Origin: Sphingomonas aliaeris
GTDB lineage: Bacteria; Pseudomonadota; Alphaproteobacteria; Sphingomonadales; Sphingomonadaceae
NCBI RefSeq assembly: GCF_016743815.1
Contig: NZ_CP061035.1
Span: 1,738,501-1,802,500, forward strand
DNA length: 64,000 nucleotides
Reading direction: 5' to 3'
Part shown: piece after piece, positions 26,765 through 35,556 of the stretch
How positions within the stretch are numbered: the first letter of the stretch is position 1
How the letters are laid out: every line of letters begins with the position of its first letter
Translations under genes and position numbers: made by a program
The notes under the pieces: model-generated
The model's input: only the letters and a program-made list of their open reading frames with translations
The model's database searches: none
Told to the model about the DNA's origin: nothing

Positions 26765-27328
26765 ATGACGGACGACGGCAACGACCTGAAGGCGATATTC
26801 CTCGAAACACGACCGATGTTGCTGCGAATGCTGGTCGCGCGCCTGGGCAATACCGACGACGCCGAGGATACGTTGCAGGATATGTGGTTGCGTATCGACC
26901 AGCTGGCGGTCTGCTCGATCGGTCAGCCCGCTGGGTTCCTGTACCGCGTAGCGGCCAACCTTGCGACCGACCGGCGGATCGCAACGACACGCCGGAGCGC
27001 GCGGGATACGGCGTGGCACGATGTTCAGCCAATGGCAGAAGAGATACCCGACGCCGAACGGGCGATGATGGCGCGCGAAAAGCTGGATGCAGTTGAGAAT
27101 GCGATGGCCGATATGCCGGAGCGTATGCGAACGGCGCTGCGAATGTTCCGGTTCGAAGAGCAGCCGCAACGCGCGATCGCCGAAACATTGGGAATAAGCG
27201 TCAGCGGGGTCGAGAAGCTATTGCAACGTGCCTACCGGCAAATTTATCATGCTTGCGAGATATTTAGTGCGGATGATGCTTGTCCGCGACGTCTTGGTTG
27301 TGAAGGGAAGCCGAGCCGTGAGCAGTGA
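26765..27328 (+). CDS. FecI-like ECF sigma factor
   Basis: The 187-residue protein has sigma region 2 (MLVARLGNTDDAEDTLQDMW, with the core-binding and -10 recognition helices) and region 4 (MRTALRMFRFEEQPQRAIAE, then LGISVSGVEKLLQRAYRQIY). Sigma factors of this class are held by a FecR-type anti-sigma and activated when an outer-membrane receptor binds its ligand. ATG 26765 is chosen; the longer frame overlaps the deacetylase. FecR and a TonB-dependent receptor with an STN domain follow directly with overlaps, giving the complete three-part signalling set. Cys residues near the C-terminus have no known role. Confidence 0.92.
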   Translation: MTDDGNDLKAIFLETRPMLLRMLVARLGNTDDAEDTLQDMWLRIDQLAVCSIGQPAGFLYRVAANLATDRRIATTRRSARDTAWHDVQPMAEEIPDAERAMMAREKLDAVENAMADMPERMRTALRMFRFEEQPQRAIAETLGISVSGVEKLLQRAYRQIYHACEIFSADDACPRRLGCEGKPSREQ

Positions 27329-28313
27329 TGCTACAAACAGCAACGCCACGGGCGCGAAGGGGGCAATTCCCGCTAACGTTATCGATCGCGCAATCACCTG
27401 GCATCTGCGTCAGGCCGATATGTCCGACGACGACTGGATCATGTTCGTCGCGTGGCTCGAGGCGGACCCGATCCACGCCGCCGCTTATGATCGCGTCGCC
27501 ATTTCGGATCGCGCGATTTCCCGGACCGATGCCCTGCCGGCCCGGCCGGACCGCCGGGCGGCCAATGACGACCATCCGGCTTTTCGGCGCTGGGTGTGGG
27601 GTGCCGGCGGCGCGGCGGTGGCCGCGGGAATCGCGCTGATGATCGTTCCCTCGCTGATGTCGCCACGCGCGGCGCCCTATGAAATCAGCACGGCGCCGGG
27701 CCAGCGGCAACAGATCGCGTTGGCGGATGGCACGCGCATCGACCTGAGCGGTGGATCTCGCCTGACGCTCGACCGGAATAATCTTCGCGTCGCGGCGCTC
27801 GATGTAGGCGAAGCGACTTTCACCGTGCATCACGATGCCGGCACCCAGTTTACGGTTCGATCCGGTAGATTGTCGGTGCAGGATGTCGGCACGGTATTCA
27901 ATGTCGTCCGGTCCGGCCCGCGGCTTGACGTTCAGGTCGCCGAGGGATCGGTCGTGTTCCAGCCAGACGGCGAGCGGATCGTGCTGAAGCCCGGTAACGC
28001 ACTGATCGCGCGCGAAGACGACCGAAAGGTCACGATGGGAACCGTCGATGCGGATATGGTCGGCGGCTGGCGCAAGGGGCGGCTGGCCTTTTCCGGCGAG
28101 CCGCTCAGCCAGGTTTTCGAGGCGCTGAATCGCCTTTATGGGACAAACGTCACGCTCACCGGAGACTTGTCGGCTCAACCCTTTACCGGCATGATCGAAA
28201 CGACGGGCAGGGCGGCGCGCGACATTCCGCATTTGGCCGACCTGATCGGGGTGGAATGGCGTCGCAACGGTGAAACCTGGATTCTCTCTCGCCGGAGCGC
28301 TGCGGCGCGCTAA
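27318..28313 (+). CDS. FecR-family anti-sigma/signal transducer
   Basis: The 331-residue protein carries an N-terminal cytoplasmic domain with the WxxxW-type helix (AITWHLRQADMSDDDWIMFV, then AWLEADP), one membrane helix at about residues 92-113, and a periplasmic FecR domain (TAPGQRQQIALADGTRIDLS, later VQDVGTVFNVVRSG). It ends in a receptor-contacting domain (GRLAFSGEPLSQVFEALNRL). It relays a signal from the outer-membrane receptor to the sigma factor. GTG 27318 is chosen because AAGGGAAG precedes it; this overlaps the sigma-factor gene by 11 bases. The 3' end overlaps the receptor gene by 44 bases. Confidence 0.92.
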   Translation: MSSDATNSNATGAKGAIPANVIDRAITWHLRQADMSDDDWIMFVAWLEADPIHAAAYDRVAISDRAISRTDALPARPDRRAANDDHPAFRRWVWGAGGAAVAAGIALMIVPSLMSPRAAPYEISTAPGQRQQIALADGTRIDLSGGSRLTLDRNNLRVAALDVGEATFTVHHDAGTQFTVRSGRLSVQDVGTVFNVVRSGPRLDVQVAEGSVVFQPDGERIVLKPGNALIAREDDRKVTMGTVDADMVGGWRKGRLAFSGEPLSQVFEALNRLYGTNVTLTGDLSAQPFTGMIETTGRAARDIPHLADLIGVEWRRNGETWILSRRSAAAR

Positions 28314-30675
28314 CTGTCTTGGAGTCCTGATCGCGTTCACCGCGAGCATGCCAGTGTGCGCCGACGATGGGCGGCATACGGTGTCGATCCCGCAGACCAG
28401 TCTTCAAGCAGCGTTGAAGATGCTCGGCCGCCAGACCGGGGCGGACATCATCAGTACCGAACCGGGGCTCGATATCGTGCACGTGCCGCGGGTGTCGGGG
28501 AAACTGTCGCCGCAAGCCGCGCTGGACCGGCTGCTTCGGGGGACCGGCTATCATGCAATAGCGATCGACGCGCGCAGTTTCCGTATCGCGCGGGATGCCA
28601 TCGTCGTGCGGGCGCGACGCCCCGTCGCCAAACTCGCAACCGCACCTTCCGCGGCCGGCCCCGCCCCCGTCATCATCGTGACCGCGAGCAAGCAGCGCAT
28701 CTCATTGCTACGCTATCCCGGCAGCCTGACGACGATAGATGCCGGGACACTGCAACTGTCTGCGGCGCCCCGCGACCTGGCCAATGTCGCGCGGATGACG
28801 CCGGTGCTTCAAAGCACCGAACTCGGCCCCGGACGAAACAAGATATTCATCCGGGGAATCGCCGACAGCAGCTTCGCCGGGGCCGCGCAATCGACGGCGA
28901 GCATCTATTTCGGCGACGTCCAGCTTGGCTATTCCGGCGCGGATCCCGCCATCCGCCTGTACGACATGGCGAACGTCGAAGTGCTGGAGGGGCCGCAAGG
29001 GACACTGTACGGAACCGGATCGATCGGCGGCGTGATCCGTCTGACGCCGAATGCGGTCGACCTGGACCAGGCCGGAGGGTCCGTCGAGGGCGGCGTGACC
29101 GTCACGCGGGGCGGGGCACCGGGCTATGATGTGGGCGGGACGGTCAACGTGCCGCTGGATGCCGGCGTGATCGGGGTGCGCGCGACCGCCTATAGCGTCC
29201 GGGACGGCGGCTATATCGACGACCCCGGGCGCGGTGTGGACAACGTCAACCGGTCTTCGACCGATGGAGCCCGGCTGGCATTGCGGGTCGATCCGGGCGG
29301 CGGCTGGCAAGTCGATCTCAGCGGGCTGGGACAGTGGATCGACGTGCGCGATGCACAATATGCCGATCGTTTGACCGGGCCGCTGGCGCGTCGATCCTAC
29401 ATTGCGCAGCCCTTTCATAGCGATGTCGCGCTCGGCCGGCTGGTGTTGACGAAGGACTGGGATAGCGGCCTGCAATTGCTTTCGGCGACCGGCGTGGCGA
29501 ATACGCATTCGAACGATCTGTTCGATGCCACGTTGCGCCCGGCCGGTGGTGGGGAGGGACCGCAGACGCCGATCGTCACGTACCAGACCGAAGGCGCCAA
29601 GCTCTTGCTGACGCACGAAATGCGAATGTCGCGATCGCTCGCCAACGGAACGAGTTGGGTTGCGGGGTTCACGTTGCTGAGCAACCGGGAGTCTCAGAAC
29701 CGGTCGGCGGGAGTGCTCGGAATGCCGATGGAGATCATCGGCGTGACCAACGTCACTCGAAGCGCTTCGCTATTTGCCGAGGGCACCGTGACGGTCGTCC
29801 CTAACGTATCCGCGACGCTGGGCATACGCGGCACGCTGGCGCGGACGGATGGTGAGCCGTCGTTCCGGCCGCGAACGGACGATTTCGTGCGCGGGCGGTC
29901 GACGCGCCGTATCGATCCGACGCTGGCATTTTCATGGCGGCTGCGGCCCGGCCTGGCGGTGTTCGGGCGGGTCCAGACGGGGTATCGGACCGGCGGGCTG
30001 GCGGTGGCGAGCGGCATCGGACGGGTGCGGGATTTCCGGCTCGACCGGATTCTGGTGGGGGAACTGGGGCTGAGGCGGTTGCGGCAGGGGCCGACCGGAT
30101 TGTCCTTGCAGGCGGCGCTGTCCTATGCGCGTTGGAAAAATATCCAGGCCGATCTCGTCAACCGGCGGGGGCTGCCATACACGGACAATATCGTTGACGC
30201 GCGTATCCAGGCCGTCGAGGGGATCGCCGACTGGGTGCCGGTCCGCGGGTTAAACGGCAAGCTGGCATTCCTCTACACGCACAACCGCGTGACCGGGCCG
30301 TTGGCGGATCAATCGGTGTCGGCCAATCGTCGGCTGCCCGACACGCCTGCCTTCGCGGGAACCGGCAGCGTCGGATACGAATGGCGGGCGGGGAACGAGA
30401 GCGTCCTGAGTGTCGGGGTGATCGCAACCTATGTCGGACGCTCGGTGCTCGGCACGGGTGACCTGCTCGATATCGAGCAGGGCGACTATGCGACTTTCGG
30501 GCTGAACGCCGCGTGGGTGCGGCGGGGCGTCACGACGACGCTGACGATCGACAATGCAGCGGACGGGCGGGGCAACCGGTTCGCGAGTGGCAATCCGCTG
30601 ACGTTCGCCGTGCGTGACCAGACGACTCCGTTGCGACCGTTGAACGCGCGGTTTGGCGTGGGCCTTACGTTTTAG
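28270..30675 (+). CDS. TonB-dependent receptor with N-terminal STN signalling domain
   Basis: The 801-residue receptor has a signal peptide (about residues 1-31) and an STN domain at about 36-110 (VSIPQTSLQAALKMLGRQTG, then GKLSPQAALDRLLRGTGYHA). A plug follows with IFIRGIADSSF and VEVLEGPQGTLYGTGSIGGV, then a beta barrel ending in RFGVGLTF. The STN domain contacts FecR, so the receptor both imports and reports its ligand. GTG 28270 lies inside fecR, overlapping by 44 bases, and gives a good signal peptide. The plug lacks siderophore-receptor specific blocks, so the ligand may be a carbohydrate, heme or other iron chelate. Its 3' end overlaps the convergent GT39 gene by 11 bases. Confidence 0.92.
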   Translation: MKPGFSLAGALRRANCLGVLIAFTASMPVCADDGRHTVSIPQTSLQAALKMLGRQTGADIISTEPGLDIVHVPRVSGKLSPQAALDRLLRGTGYHAIAIDARSFRIARDAIVVRARRPVAKLATAPSAAGPAPVIIVTASKQRISLLRYPGSLTTIDAGTLQLSAAPRDLANVARMTPVLQSTELGPGRNKIFIRGIADSSFAGAAQSTASIYFGDVQLGYSGADPAIRLYDMANVEVLEGPQGTLYGTGSIGGVIRLTPNAVDLDQAGGSVEGGVTVTRGGAPGYDVGGTVNVPLDAGVIGVRATAYSVRDGGYIDDPGRGVDNVNRSSTDGARLALRVDPGGGWQVDLSGLGQWIDVRDAQYADRLTGPLARRSYIAQPFHSDVALGRLVLTKDWDSGLQLLSATGVANTHSNDLFDATLRPAGGGEGPQTPIVTYQTEGAKLLLTHEMRMSRSLANGTSWVAGFTLLSNRESQNRSAGVLGMPMEIIGVTNVTRSASLFAEGTVTVVPNVSATLGIRGTLARTDGEPSFRPRTDDFVRGRSTRRIDPTLAFSWRLRPGLAVFGRVQTGYRTGGLAVASGIGRVRDFRLDRILVGELGLRRLRQGPTGLSLQAALSYARWKNIQADLVNRRGLPYTDNIVDARIQAVEGIADWVPVRGLNGKLAFLYTHNRVTGPLADQSVSANRRLPDTPAFAGTGSVGYEWRAGNESVLSVGVIATYVGRSVLGTGDLLDIEQGDYATFGLNAAWVRRGVTTTLTIDNAADGRGNRFASGNPLTFAVRDQTTPLRPLNARFGVGLTF

Positions 30676-32107
30676 CGGTTGGCCGGCGGAAGAGATCGAA
30701 GAGCTTGTTGCCGAGCGGGAGACGGGCGTACCGGCGATAACCATCGGTCCGGAGGCGGCGCATGGCGAGTGCGCGCTTGGCAGGATCTTCGCCATCCTCG
30801 GGCGATTGCAGGACGACGATTTCGGGGCGACGGTCGAATATGCGGTCGATCTCGGCGCCCTGATCGATGCCGACCGCGCCCTGCTCCCGCAGCAGCATCA
30901 GATGCGTCGGGAAGAGATACCGGGTGAGGGCGGGGCGGCCGGTGACCGGGTATAGTATCGCCGAACCCTGATAGACATAGAGCGCGCCGGGCCCACGCCC
31001 GATCGCGCTGGCAAGTGTGGCGAACTGTGCGGGCGTGCCGCGCGTTTGGCGTTCGGCCTGGAGGATGTATTGTCCGGCCGCGACGATGAGCACGATCAGT
31101 ATGGCGGCGATTGTGCGGCCGAAGCGACGATCCGCGATGAAAGCGGCGGCAGCGATGGCGGCGGGCAGCATGACGGGCAGGGTGTAATGATTGAACCATG
31201 ATCCGAAGATCAGGAACCCGAAGACGGATGCGGCCAGCCAGTAGAGGACGAAACGCGGCGGGCGGCTTTGCCGGCGGGCGCCGATCATGGCGAGCAGAAG
31301 CAGCGGCGCGAGCAGGGCGGCGGCGACCGCGAGATTGCCGAGGCTTTCGCCGATCGGATCCGGACGGCGGGCGATGATCGACAGGAAATTGGCGTAGACG
31401 AACGCGTGATCGTGACCGGCAAGCCAGTATGCCGCACCGACCACGGCAGTCGGCAACAGCGCCGCGGCGCATAAGAAAGCGGCATAGGCTATTGTCGTAC
31501 GTAGCCGAGGCCGTTGGTGGCGCTCTTGCCACAGGAGCCATAGGCCGAAGCCGATTCCTTCGAAGACAACCGAATATTTGATTTGGAGCGCGAGACCTAT
31601 CAGCGCCATGGCGCCAATGCCGAACCGGCGTCGGCGATCCGGGGGGAGGTCCGTAGCTGAGACGATCAGCAGCGCAGCGGCGGCGGTCAGGAGATTGTAG
31701 AAGACGGGCGCCTGTCCACCCTGACCATCGGCCAGATTGAGACTGGCGATGTAAAGCAAGGCGGCAAACGTGCCGCCGCGCTGCCATCCCTCGTGATCCG
31801 CAACGCGTTTGATGATCGATGCGGTGGAGACGGTCGCGACGAGCGCGATGCCTTGATAGACGTAAATTCCGGTGGGTGGATCGAACAGTCCGGCCGGGAG
31901 ATATAGCAAGAACAGCCCGAATGGCTTGCGGTCCCAGATATCGACATAGGGAATGGTGCCGCGGGCCATGAAATGGCCGACCGTATAATAGAATTCCTCG
32001 TCGACGTTGACGATCGGATTGCCAAACGTGACGGCGCGGACGAGCAGTGCGAAGACCGTCAGGGGCAAGAGCCGGCTATGTGTCAGCCAGGGGGCGATCA
32101 CGGTCAT
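30665..32107 (-). CDS. GT39/ArnT-like integral-membrane glycosyltransferase (second copy)
   Basis: The 480-residue membrane protein is a paralogue of the one at 22279-23766. The block NVDEEFYYTVGHFMARGTIP and the following YVDIWDRKPFGLFLLYL correspond position by position, as do QGGQAPVFYNLLTAAAALL and the soluble C-terminal domain. The acidic pair after helix 1 marks the presumed catalytic site for transfer from a polyprenyl-phosphate sugar in the periplasm. The long upstream part of the frame (to 32443) crosses the neighbouring phosphodiesterase gene and is not membrane-like; ATG 32107 begins the first helix. It follows the secreted phosphodiesterase gene by 31 bases and is probably co-transcribed with it. 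Confidence 0.8.
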   Translation of the reverse strand: MTVIAPWLTHSRLLPLTVFALLVRAVTFGNPIVNVDEEFYYTVGHFMARGTIPYVDIWDRKPFGLFLLYLPAGLFDPPTGIYVYQGIALVATVSTASIIKRVADHEGWQRGGTFAALLYIASLNLADGQGGQAPVFYNLLTAAAALLIVSATDLPPDRRRRFGIGAMALIGLALQIKYSVVFEGIGFGLWLLWQERHQRPRLRTTIAYAAFLCAAALLPTAVVGAAYWLAGHDHAFVYANFLSIIARRPDPIGESLGNLAVAAALLAPLLLLAMIGARRQSRPPRFVLYWLAASVFGFLIFGSWFNHYTLPVMLPAAIAAAAFIADRRFGRTIAAILIVLIVAAGQYILQAERQTRGTPAQFATLASAIGRGPGALYVYQGSAILYPVTGRPALTRYLFPTHLMLLREQGAVGIDQGAEIDRIFDRRPEIVVLQSPEDGEDPAKRALAMRRLRTDGYRRYARLPLGNKLFDLFRRPTAKT

Positions 32108-32138
32108 ACGCGCACAGTCCGCCAGCGCGTGTCTGCGA

Positions 32139-33158
32139 CTACTGCGCGGATTGGCGGAAATAGGCGATGTAGCCGACATGGTCGGACAGCATATCACCAT
32201 TCGGCTCGCGACCGAACGGAACGGAGATACCGGTGAGTTCCAGCGCGGCGGCATGCCCGGGCGCGAAGAACTGCCAGTCCTTTGCGCGCCGAGCAGTCGC
32301 GACCGCGTCCTGCGGCATCGGCAGGCGATCCTGAACGGCTTGGCCGAGCGCGTTGCGGACCGATCCGGCGACGCTCCAGCGTTGTTCGATCTGCCCGAAC
32401 AGAGCCGCCCGTCGCACCGGCGTCTTGCCCATGTTGAAATCACCCGCGACGATCAGCGGGTTGCGCGGATCGCGGGCGTGTTCGACGAAGCCGGTCAGCA
32501 GATCGACCTGCCGCGCATAGGCCTGATCGGCGCGCGACTTCGCAACCCCGGACGCGGCGCGGCTGTTCAGATGGGTCGTGACGATATCGACCGGCGTGGT
32601 GAGGCCGGGAACCGCGACGCGCACCAGCATCGCACCCTTGTTGGCAAGACAATCGTAACCCGCGCAATCGCCTGCAGGGAAGACCATGCGACGAACCTCA
32701 ACGATCGGATAATCCGACAGGAGCTGCAAACCGCTGCCGAGCATCTTGCCTTCCGTCTCGCCGCTCCACCACCGTGCGGCGGCGGCGAATGTCGGATCGA
32801 CCGTATTCATGCCGGCCGGTGCGGCGTGGTCGGAGGACGGACCATCGACGATGTAGCGATAGCCGGCTTTCTGCCCGATCGAGCGCGCGTCCTTAGTGAA
32901 AGCCTCTTGCAGCACAACCACCTTGGGTGCCTGGCCGCGTGCACGCAGATATTTCAGCCGATCGGCGATCGCCGCGAGGTTGTCCGGACGTCCGCTGGCG
33001 ATCGGCCAAGGCAATCCTTCGACATTGTAAGTGAGGACGGACAGAGCGTGACCGATCGCCGGCAACGACGCCATATTCGATGTGGGAGGAACGCCGGTTG
33101 CGCCGACCGTCGTCATCAACACCGCTGCGGCGCACGCAGTTGTCCACACAGTTTTCAT
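32139..33158 (-). CDS. Secreted endonuclease/exonuclease/phosphatase-fold hydrolase
   Basis: The 339-residue protein has a signal peptide (MKTVWTTACAAAVLMTTVGA) and all core motifs of the EEP (DNase I/sphingomyelinase) fold: the Asn in VLTYNVEGLP near residue 45, the catalytic Glu in VVVLQEAFTK, HLNSR, the pair in VAGDFNMGK, and the SDH triad end in MLSDHVGYIAYF. Members include nucleases, inositol phosphatases and neutral sphingomyelinases. The secreted form and DCAGYDCLANKGAML block fit a lipid or nucleotide phosphodiesterase, but the substrate is open. ATG 33158 is chosen over the frame's first ATG because the signal peptide starts there. It stands upstream of a GT39-type gene in one probable operon. 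Confidence 0.87.
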   Translation of the reverse strand: MKTVWTTACAAAVLMTTVGATGVPPTSNMASLPAIGHALSVLTYNVEGLPWPIASGRPDNLAAIADRLKYLRARGQAPKVVVLQEAFTKDARSIGQKAGYRYIVDGPSSDHAAPAGMNTVDPTFAAAARWWSGETEGKMLGSGLQLLSDYPIVEVRRMVFPAGDCAGYDCLANKGAMLVRVAVPGLTTPVDIVTTHLNSRAASGVAKSRADQAYARQVDLLTGFVEHARDPRNPLIVAGDFNMGKTPVRRAALFGQIEQRWSVAGSVRNALGQAVQDRLPMPQDAVATARRAKDWQFFAPGHAAALELTGISVPFGREPNGDMLSDHVGYIAYFRQSAQ

Positions 33159-33349
33159 ATAATGCCCCGCCCGCCTCGACTTAGCCGATGCCCCGCTGTT
33201 GAGACGTCGCCGCTGTTGGATTCCCGCACCGATCCAAGCCGGGATTCTTTTTCTTCCGGGAAGTATGAGGATCACCCGCGCCACTGTCGTCTCTTGGATA
33301 TGGGGACAGGGGGAATTCATGTGCTTTTGGGGACCGATCGCATTTAGTC

Positions 33350-34082
33350 TTGCGAATACTTGCGCTTGTGCTGCGGGGGGCGGCGGATGCGCACGAGCCG
33401 GATCACCGGCTGCCGCCGTTGACCATCACGATGATCGGGCAGAAAGCGCCGCGGCTGGAAACGCCCGTAAGCACTACGCGCCTGCTGTCGTTGCGCGACC
33501 GGTATACGCTGTCGGATATGCGAACACGCGGAAAGCAGGTTGCGATCGGCGATCTCGCGCTGACGTTCAGTGGGTCGCGGTTTCGTAGCGCCGGCGTCAA
33601 GGATCTCGTCGGTGTTGCGCGCGTCGGAACGCGTATCCGTTTTCTCCGCGGGGCTGAATGCGACGTTGGATGTTGCGGATGGGCTGACGCTCAGTGCGTT
33701 TTCGACCACGATGCGCGTGAAGCGGCGGCTGGACCTGTTGCCCGGCACTCGCCGATCGCTGAACAGCACTATGATGGCCGCGGGCTTCGGGATGGAACGC
33801 AGCGGGATCGGTGCGATCGTCCTTGATTATACCGACAATACGGCGCGCGGTCGGCAGGACGGGCTCTCCCGGATGACGGAGCAGGTCGTAGCCGCCGTGC
33901 CGTTCGGCAAGGCGGTTCGCCTGGCGATGACGAATGCAACGGCGACGGACGAGCGCGGCCGGCTGACATGGACCGTGTCTGCGGCGTCGGTCAGCCGCCC
34001 GGTCTATCAGGCGGATTTCGGAGCCGGCGCAGGGTCTTTAAGTGATCGCCGCGCAGAGGTGGCGTTTCGCATCGCGCTATGA
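33350..34082 (+). pseudogene. Hypothetical exported protein, interrupted by one extra base
   Basis: Two overlapping frames read as halves of one protein. The first (from TTG 33350) gives LPPLTITMIGQKAPRLETPV and VKDLVGVARVGTRIRF. The second continues with SAGLNATLDVADGLTLSAFS to IVLDYTDNTARGRQDGLSRM and ends RRAEVAFRIAL at 34082. Dropping one T from the run at 33640-33643 joins them into about 243 residues. The alternating polar/hydrophobic pattern and N-terminal hydrophobic start suggest a small beta-rich exported or outer-membrane protein, but I do not recognise the family. The start is uncertain. The indel may be a sequencing error. Confidence 0.6.
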
Positions 34083-34149
34083 TCGATCCGCCTGTTTGCC
34101 CTCGCGCAGTTCTTCTCTAGGTTAGTCGCTGACCAAAGGGAGAGCGCGG

Positions 34150-35556
34150 GTGGCGAACAGCCTGTTTCGACTGAAGACGATCGTCCGGGGTGAGGACCAG
34201 CCGGAGCGATATCGCCTCGCGCGGACCTTGTCGTGGCCGCATCTGGTCGCACTGGGCGTGGGCGCGATCGTGGGGACGGGGATCCTGACGTTGATCGGCG
34301 TCGGGGCAGGGCTGGCGGGTCCGGGAGTCATCCTGTCGTTTGCCATTGCAGGCGGAATCTGTGCGTGCGCTGCCCTGGCCTATGCCGAGATGGCGACGAT
34401 GATGCCGGCCAGCGGCAGCGCCTATACCTATAGCTACGCGGTCCTTGGCGAAGTGATCGCGTGGATCATCGGGTGGAGTTTGATCCTCGAATATTCGCTG
34501 GTCGTATCGACGGTCGCGGTCGGGTGGTCCGGATATGCCGCGCCGCTGCTGCATGCCAGTTTCGGCTTTCCGCTTGAACTGACGAAGGGACCGGAACTCC
34601 AAGGCATCGTGAATTTGCCGGCGATATTCATCATCGCCGTCGTGGCCGGGTTGCTGATGATCGGAACGAAGGAAAGCGCGACGCTGAACGCGTTGCTGGT
34701 GATCGTGAAGATGATCGCGCTGGCGGTATTCGTCGCTGTCTCGTTGCCGCATTTCGATGGCGCCAATCTGCATCCGTTCATGCCGTTCGGTTTTCCCAAG
34801 GCGTTGGCCGCGGATGGCGCCGAGCGCGGGATCATGGCGGCCGCGGCGATCATCTTTTTCGCCTTCTATGGCTTCGATGCGATTTCGACCGCTGCGGAAG
34901 AAACGAAGAATCCAGGCCGCGATCTTGCGATCGGGATCGTCGGATCGATGGTGGCGTGCGTGGCGATCTACATGCTCGTCGCCGTCGCTGCGGTCGGCGC
35001 CTTATCCTATACCAAGTTCGCCGACAGCGCCGAGCCGCTGGCCTTGATCCTGCGCGAAATCGGACAGGGTGGAGCGGCGACGTTCTTGGCGGGATCGGCG
35101 GTGATCGCCTTGCCGACCGTGCTGCTTGCCTTTTTGTACGGACAGAGCCGCATATTCTTCGTCATGGCGCGCGATGGCATGTTGCCGGAAAGTCTGGCGA
35201 AGGTTTCGGCGCGGGGTACGCCGGTGCGGATCACGCTGGTGACAGCCACGATCGTCGCGATTATCGCGGGCATATTGCCGTTGAAGGAGATCGCCGCCTT
35301 GGCCAATGCCGGGACGCTGGCGGCGTTCATCGCGGTGTGCGTGTGCATGTTGGTGCTGCGTCATCGCGCGCCGGAGGCCCCGCGTACGTTCCGCACGCCA
35401 TTGCCGTGGGTGGTCGGTCCGGTGGGCATTGCCGGGTGCTGCTATCTGTTGTTCAGCCTGCCCGCGAAGACGCAGATATGGTTCGCCTGCTGGAACCTGG
35501 CGGGGCTGGCGGTATATTTCCTGTACGCACGGTCGCGGGCGGTGGCGGGGGAATAG
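34150..35556 (+). CDS. APC-superfamily amino acid permease
   Basis: The 468-residue protein has twelve hydrophobic helices and the APC hallmark at helix 1, LVALGVGAIVGTGILTLIGV, with the unwound glycine-rich substrate site. The segments AYAEMATMMPASGSAYTYSY and FFAFYGFDAISTAAEETKNP are typical of the cationic amino acid/YfnA-like group of inner-membrane permeases. Transport is expected to be proton- or gradient-coupled uptake of amino acids, with specificity unknown. GTG 34150 is preferred because AAGGGAGAG stands just upstream. It is a single-gene unit, since the next gene is on the opposite strand. Confidence 0.93.
   Translation: MANSLFRLKTIVRGEDQPERYRLARTLSWPHLVALGVGAIVGTGILTLIGVGAGLAGPGVILSFAIAGGICACAALAYAEMATMMPASGSAYTYSYAVLGEVIAWIIGWSLILEYSLVVSTVAVGWSGYAAPLLHASFGFPLELTKGPELQGIVNLPAIFIIAVVAGLLMIGTKESATLNALLVIVKMIALAVFVAVSLPHFDGANLHPFMPFGFPKALAADGAERGIMAAAAIIFFAFYGFDAISTAAEETKNPGRDLAIGIVGSMVACVAIYMLVAVAAVGALSYTKFADSAEPLALILREIGQGGAATFLAGSAVIALPTVLLAFLYGQSRIFFVMARDGMLPESLAKVSARGTPVRITLVTATIVAIIAGILPLKEIAALANAGTLAAFIAVCVCMLVLRHRAPEAPRTFRTPLPWVVGPVGIAGCCYLLFSLPAKTQIWFACWNLAGLAVYFLYARSRAVAGE

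Noticed and set aside
22279-32107. Recombination between the two GT39 paralogues as direct repeats forming a transposon-like unit
   Set aside because: The genes are similar at protein level but clearly diverged in DNA, and no transposase, resolvase or terminal repeat is present.
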